Positions 62,030 to 64,000 of a DNA stretch of 64,000 nt are shown here, one piece after another. The stretch's first letter is position 1; every line of letters starts with the position of its first letter. Where the stretch lies: the NCBI GenBank assembly GCA_964506325.1, contig CAZDLO010000006.1, positions 1-64,000 of the forward strand. Direction: 5' to 3'. The notes under the pieces are model-generated. The model made no database searches. It had not been told where the DNA came from and worked only from the letters and a program-made list of their open reading frames with translations. The stretch comes from CAINVV01 sp964506325 (GTDB lineage: Bacteria; Bacteroidota; Bacteroidia; Bacteroidales; Prolixibacteraceae). Position numbers and translations under genes: made by a program.

Positions 62030-63223
62030 TTATTCCATTACAGCAGCGATGCCGGGAAGGACACGGCCTTCCAGGTATTCAAGCATGGCTCCTCCTGCAG
62101 TTGAAATATAGGAGACTTTGTCGGCAATGCCGAATTTGTTGACTGCCGCCACTGAATCGCCTCCGCCTACCAGGGAGAATGCTCCGTTGGCAGTAGCTTT
62201 TACAATAGCATCTCCTATGGCCTTGGTGCCAACGGCAAATTTGTCCATCTCAAAAACGCCGACAGGACCGTTCCAGAGAATTGTTTTGGAATCACCGATG
62301 ACTTTGCTGAAGTTTTTAATGGTCTCCGGTCCGACGTCGAGTCCCGACCAGTTGTCATCTATGGAGTAGGAAGGCACAACCTTTGTGTTGGCTGTTTCTG
62401 CAAATGCGTCTGCTTCAACAACATCAACGGCAAAGTGGAACTGAACTCCTTTTTCCTTTGCTTTGACAAGCAGGGTCCTGGCAAGTTCAAGGTAGTCATC
62501 TTCACAGATGGAACCACCGATTTTCCCTCCCTGGGCTTTCACGAAAGTATAGGTCATTCCGCCTCCGATAATCAGGTGATCCACTGAGTTAAGAAGGTTC
62601 TCGATGATGGTAATTTTGGAGGAAACTTTTGAGCCTCCCATAATGGCGGTAAAAGGACGCTGCGGAGCTTTCAGTACCTTATCCAGGCTTTCTACCTCAC
62701 TTGCCACGAGCAATCCGAAAAGCTTGTCGTTGGGGAAAAATTTTGCAATTACGGCAGTTGAGGCATGCGCGCGGTGGGCAGTCCCGAAGGCATCATTCAC
62801 CCAGCAATCTCCCAATTCAGAGATCTGGCGGGCAAATTCCTCGTCACCACCTTCTTCCTCAGGATGGAACCGGAGATTCTCAAGAACAAGGACTTCACCT
62901 GGTTTGAGAGCAGCAGCCAGCGCTTTGGTGGCTTCTCCTACACAGTCAGGGGCCATTTTAACTGTCTTTCCCCCCAGCAGTTTGCTCAGATGAGGAACAA
63001 GGTGCCTCATGGAGTATTTATCTTCCGGTCCTTTTTTGGGACGGCCAAGGTGGGACATGATGATTACTGCTCCGCCTTTACCAATGATAGCATTGATGGT
63101 TGGCAATGCCGCAGTCATTCGGGTATCGTCGGTAATTTCGAACTGTTCGTTGAGCGGAACATTGAAGTCAACTCTGATTAAGGCTTTTTTGCCTGAAAAG
63201 TCATAAGATTCAATTGTCTGCAT
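62030..63223 (-). CDS. pgk: Phosphoglycerate kinase
   Basis: 397 aa, full length. Motifs: LIRVDFNVPLN at the N-terminus, MSHLGRPKKGPEDKYSMRHLVPHL, GEVLVLENLRFHPEEEGGDEEFA, GGSKVSSKI, WNGPVGVFEMDKFAVGT and LVGGGDSVAAVNKFG. It makes ATP from 1,3-bisphosphoglycerate in glycolysis. It is a single gene with its own -7 box (63255-63262) and terminator, divergent from holB. Confidence 0.97.
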   Translation of the reverse strand: MQTIESYDFSGKKALIRVDFNVPLNEQFEITDDTRMTAALPTINAIIGKGGAVIIMSHLGRPKKGPEDKYSMRHLVPHLSKLLGGKTVKMAPDCVGEATKALAAALKPGEVLVLENLRFHPEEEGGDEEFARQISELGDCWVNDAFGTAHRAHASTAVIAKFFPNDKLFGLLVASEVESLDKVLKAPQRPFTAIMGGSKVSSKITIIENLLNSVDHLIIGGGMTYTFVKAQGGKIGGSICEDDYLELARTLLVKAKEKGVQFHFAVDVVEADAFAETANTKVVPSYSIDDNWSGLDVGPETIKNFSKVIGDSKTILWNGPVGVFEMDKFAVGTKAIGDAIVKATANGAFSLVGGGDSVAAVNKFGIADKVSYISTAGGAMLEYLEGRVLPGIAAVME

Positions 63224-63254
63224 ATTGTCGTTGTTTATAATTTTTTGGGAGGTT

Positions 63255-63262
63255 CAAAGATA
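63255..63262 (-). promoter_or_regulatory. Candidate -7 box for pgk
   Basis: Minus-strand TATCTTTG 32 bp upstream of the start, an exact TAnnTTTG match; the -33 part is weak. Confidence 0.45.
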
Positions 63263-63357
63263 GTGGAAATCTGTTTGATAAGCATTTTTTCAGTGTTAAT
63301 TTATTACTAATTCGATGTGTTCCGGCAAGTGTTACATCCCCTGAATGCATTTTTTTT

Positions 63358-63365
63358 TACTTTTG
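63358..63365 (+). promoter_or_regulatory. Candidate -7 box for holB
   Basis: TACTTTTG about 42 bp upstream of the ATG at 63407; no ideally spaced TTG. Confidence 0.4.
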
Positions 63366-63406
63366 GGAAGAAGCAATCAACTTAAGGAATTTGCTTCCTG
63401 AGATCT

Positions 63407-64000
63407 ATGCAATTCAAGGAGATAATAGGACAGAACAATACCAAAGAGCTCTTGATACAGCTGGCCCTGGAGCACCGTGTGCCCCATGCCCTGATGCTGA
63501 TCGGCCCCCCGGGGAACGGAAAGCTGGGTATCGCCCTGGCATTTGCCCAATACCTGAATTGCACCGGTAAATCAGACACGGACTCATGCGGCACCTGCAG
63601 TTCCTGCATTAAATACAGGAAATTGATTCATCCGGATCTGCATTTTACTTTTCCGGTAATCAAAACCAGCTCCCTGAACAAACCGACAAGCACGGATTAT
63701 ATTGCAAAGTGGCGGGAATTCCTGATTTCAAATCCATATCCGTTGTATGAACGGTGGAATCAGGCCATTGCTGAAGAGAACAAACAGGGGATGATCTATG
63801 TGGACGAGGCATCGGAAATCATTCAGAGGCTGAACAAGAAATCCTATGAAGCCGATTACAAAGTATCGCTGATTTGGCTTCCCGAAACCATGAATCCTGC
63901 CTGTGCCAATAAAATTCTCAAAATCCTTGAGGAGCCGCCGGCAAACACAATTTTTATTCTTGTTACGGAGGAGGAACAAAAACTGCTGAGCACCATAAGG
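63407..64000 (+). CDS. holB: DNA polymerase III subunit delta' (partial, runs off the window)
   Basis: 198 codons visible from ATG 63407; the 3' end is beyond the window. The AAA+ clamp-loader start MQFKEIIGQNNTKELLIQLA is followed by HALMLIGPPGNGKLGIALAFA (a P-loop whose usual final K-T/S reads K-L, as expected for the non-hydrolysing delta' subunit), and a zinc-module Cys set (NCTG...CGTCSSC). Later, MIYVDEASEIIQRLNKKSYEADYKVSLIW and KILKILEEPPANTIFILVT are the conserved Walker-B/sensor region. It is part of the clamp loader. Divergent from pgk. Confidence 0.93.
   Translation, partial: MQFKEIIGQNNTKELLIQLALEHRVPHALMLIGPPGNGKLGIALAFAQYLNCTGKSDTDSCGTCSSCIKYRKLIHPDLHFTFPVIKTSSLNKPTSTDYIAKWREFLISNPYPLYERWNQAIAEENKQGMIYVDEASEIIQRLNKKSYEADYKVSLIWLPETMNPACANKILKILEEPPANTIFILVTEEEQKLLSTIR

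Noticed and set aside
1..64000. CRISPR arrays, insertion sequences, prophage, rRNA, tRNA
   Set aside because: No regularly spaced repeats, transposase or integrase motifs, or recognisable RNA gene sequences were seen in any intergenic region.

Overview
The window looks like chromosomal DNA of an anaerobic or facultative, saprophytic Bacteroidota (Bacteroidales/Marinilabiliales-like; the rank below phylum is inference). Support comes from a C-terminal type IX secretion sorting domain, two GH92 mannosidases and a GH78 rhamnosidase, FISUMP, DUF1080 and FGE-type secreted proteins, signal peptides ending in AQ, few Shine-Dalgarno motifs, and several promoters matching the Bacteroidota TTG-N19-21-TAnnTTTG pattern. 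Most of the window is densely coding. I see no rRNA, tRNA, CRISPR array, insertion sequence or prophage.

Layout. 0-10 kb: an FGE/sialidase-like fusion, a 63-aa orphan with its own terminator, an esterase, a three-gene run (amidophosphoribosyltransferase-like paralogue lacking the catalytic Cys, alpha/beta hydrolase, PQQ-type propeller), a START-domain protein and a YCII protein. 10-20 kb: DUF1080 protein, a large PAS hybrid histidine kinase, a serine hydrolase, GH92, a GDPD phosphodiesterase. 20-22 kb: a peroxide/iron operon (glutathione peroxidase, MbfA-type ferritin-like/VIT1 iron transporter, OhrR-type regulator) with two operator-like palindromes placed on its predicted promoter. 22-38 kb: ferredoxin-nitroreductase, a T9SS cargo protein, GH78, glycerol-3-phosphate dehydrogenase, Dabb protein, CorC/CNNM transporter, Gfo/Idh oxidoreductase, secreted esterase, HerA-like ATPase, FISUMP lipoprotein, second PQQ propeller, CobW-type GTPase.

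38.8-45 kb holds the most unusual locus: five tightly packed minus-strand genes. In transcription order they encode an HdrA-N-like iron-sulfur electron carrier, a radical SAM enzyme, a DUF116-polyprenyl diphosphate synthase fusion, a small prenyltransferase-fold protein, and a full-length squalene-hopene-cyclase homologue with an intact DxDD motif. I read it as a candidate anaerobic pathway to a cyclised polyprenoid; the product is unknown.

45-64 kb: GNAT acetyltransferase behind an orphan terminator, a second PAS/GAF hybrid kinase, a twin CDGSH protein, PPOX-fold flavoprotein, aldehyde dehydrogenase, a GH92 lipoprotein plus CAP protein pair, a Lys/Ala-rich secreted repeat protein, a C45-like Ntn hydrolase, dipeptide epimerase, SIMPL protein, lipid kinase, phosphoglycerate kinase, and the start of holB running off the right edge.
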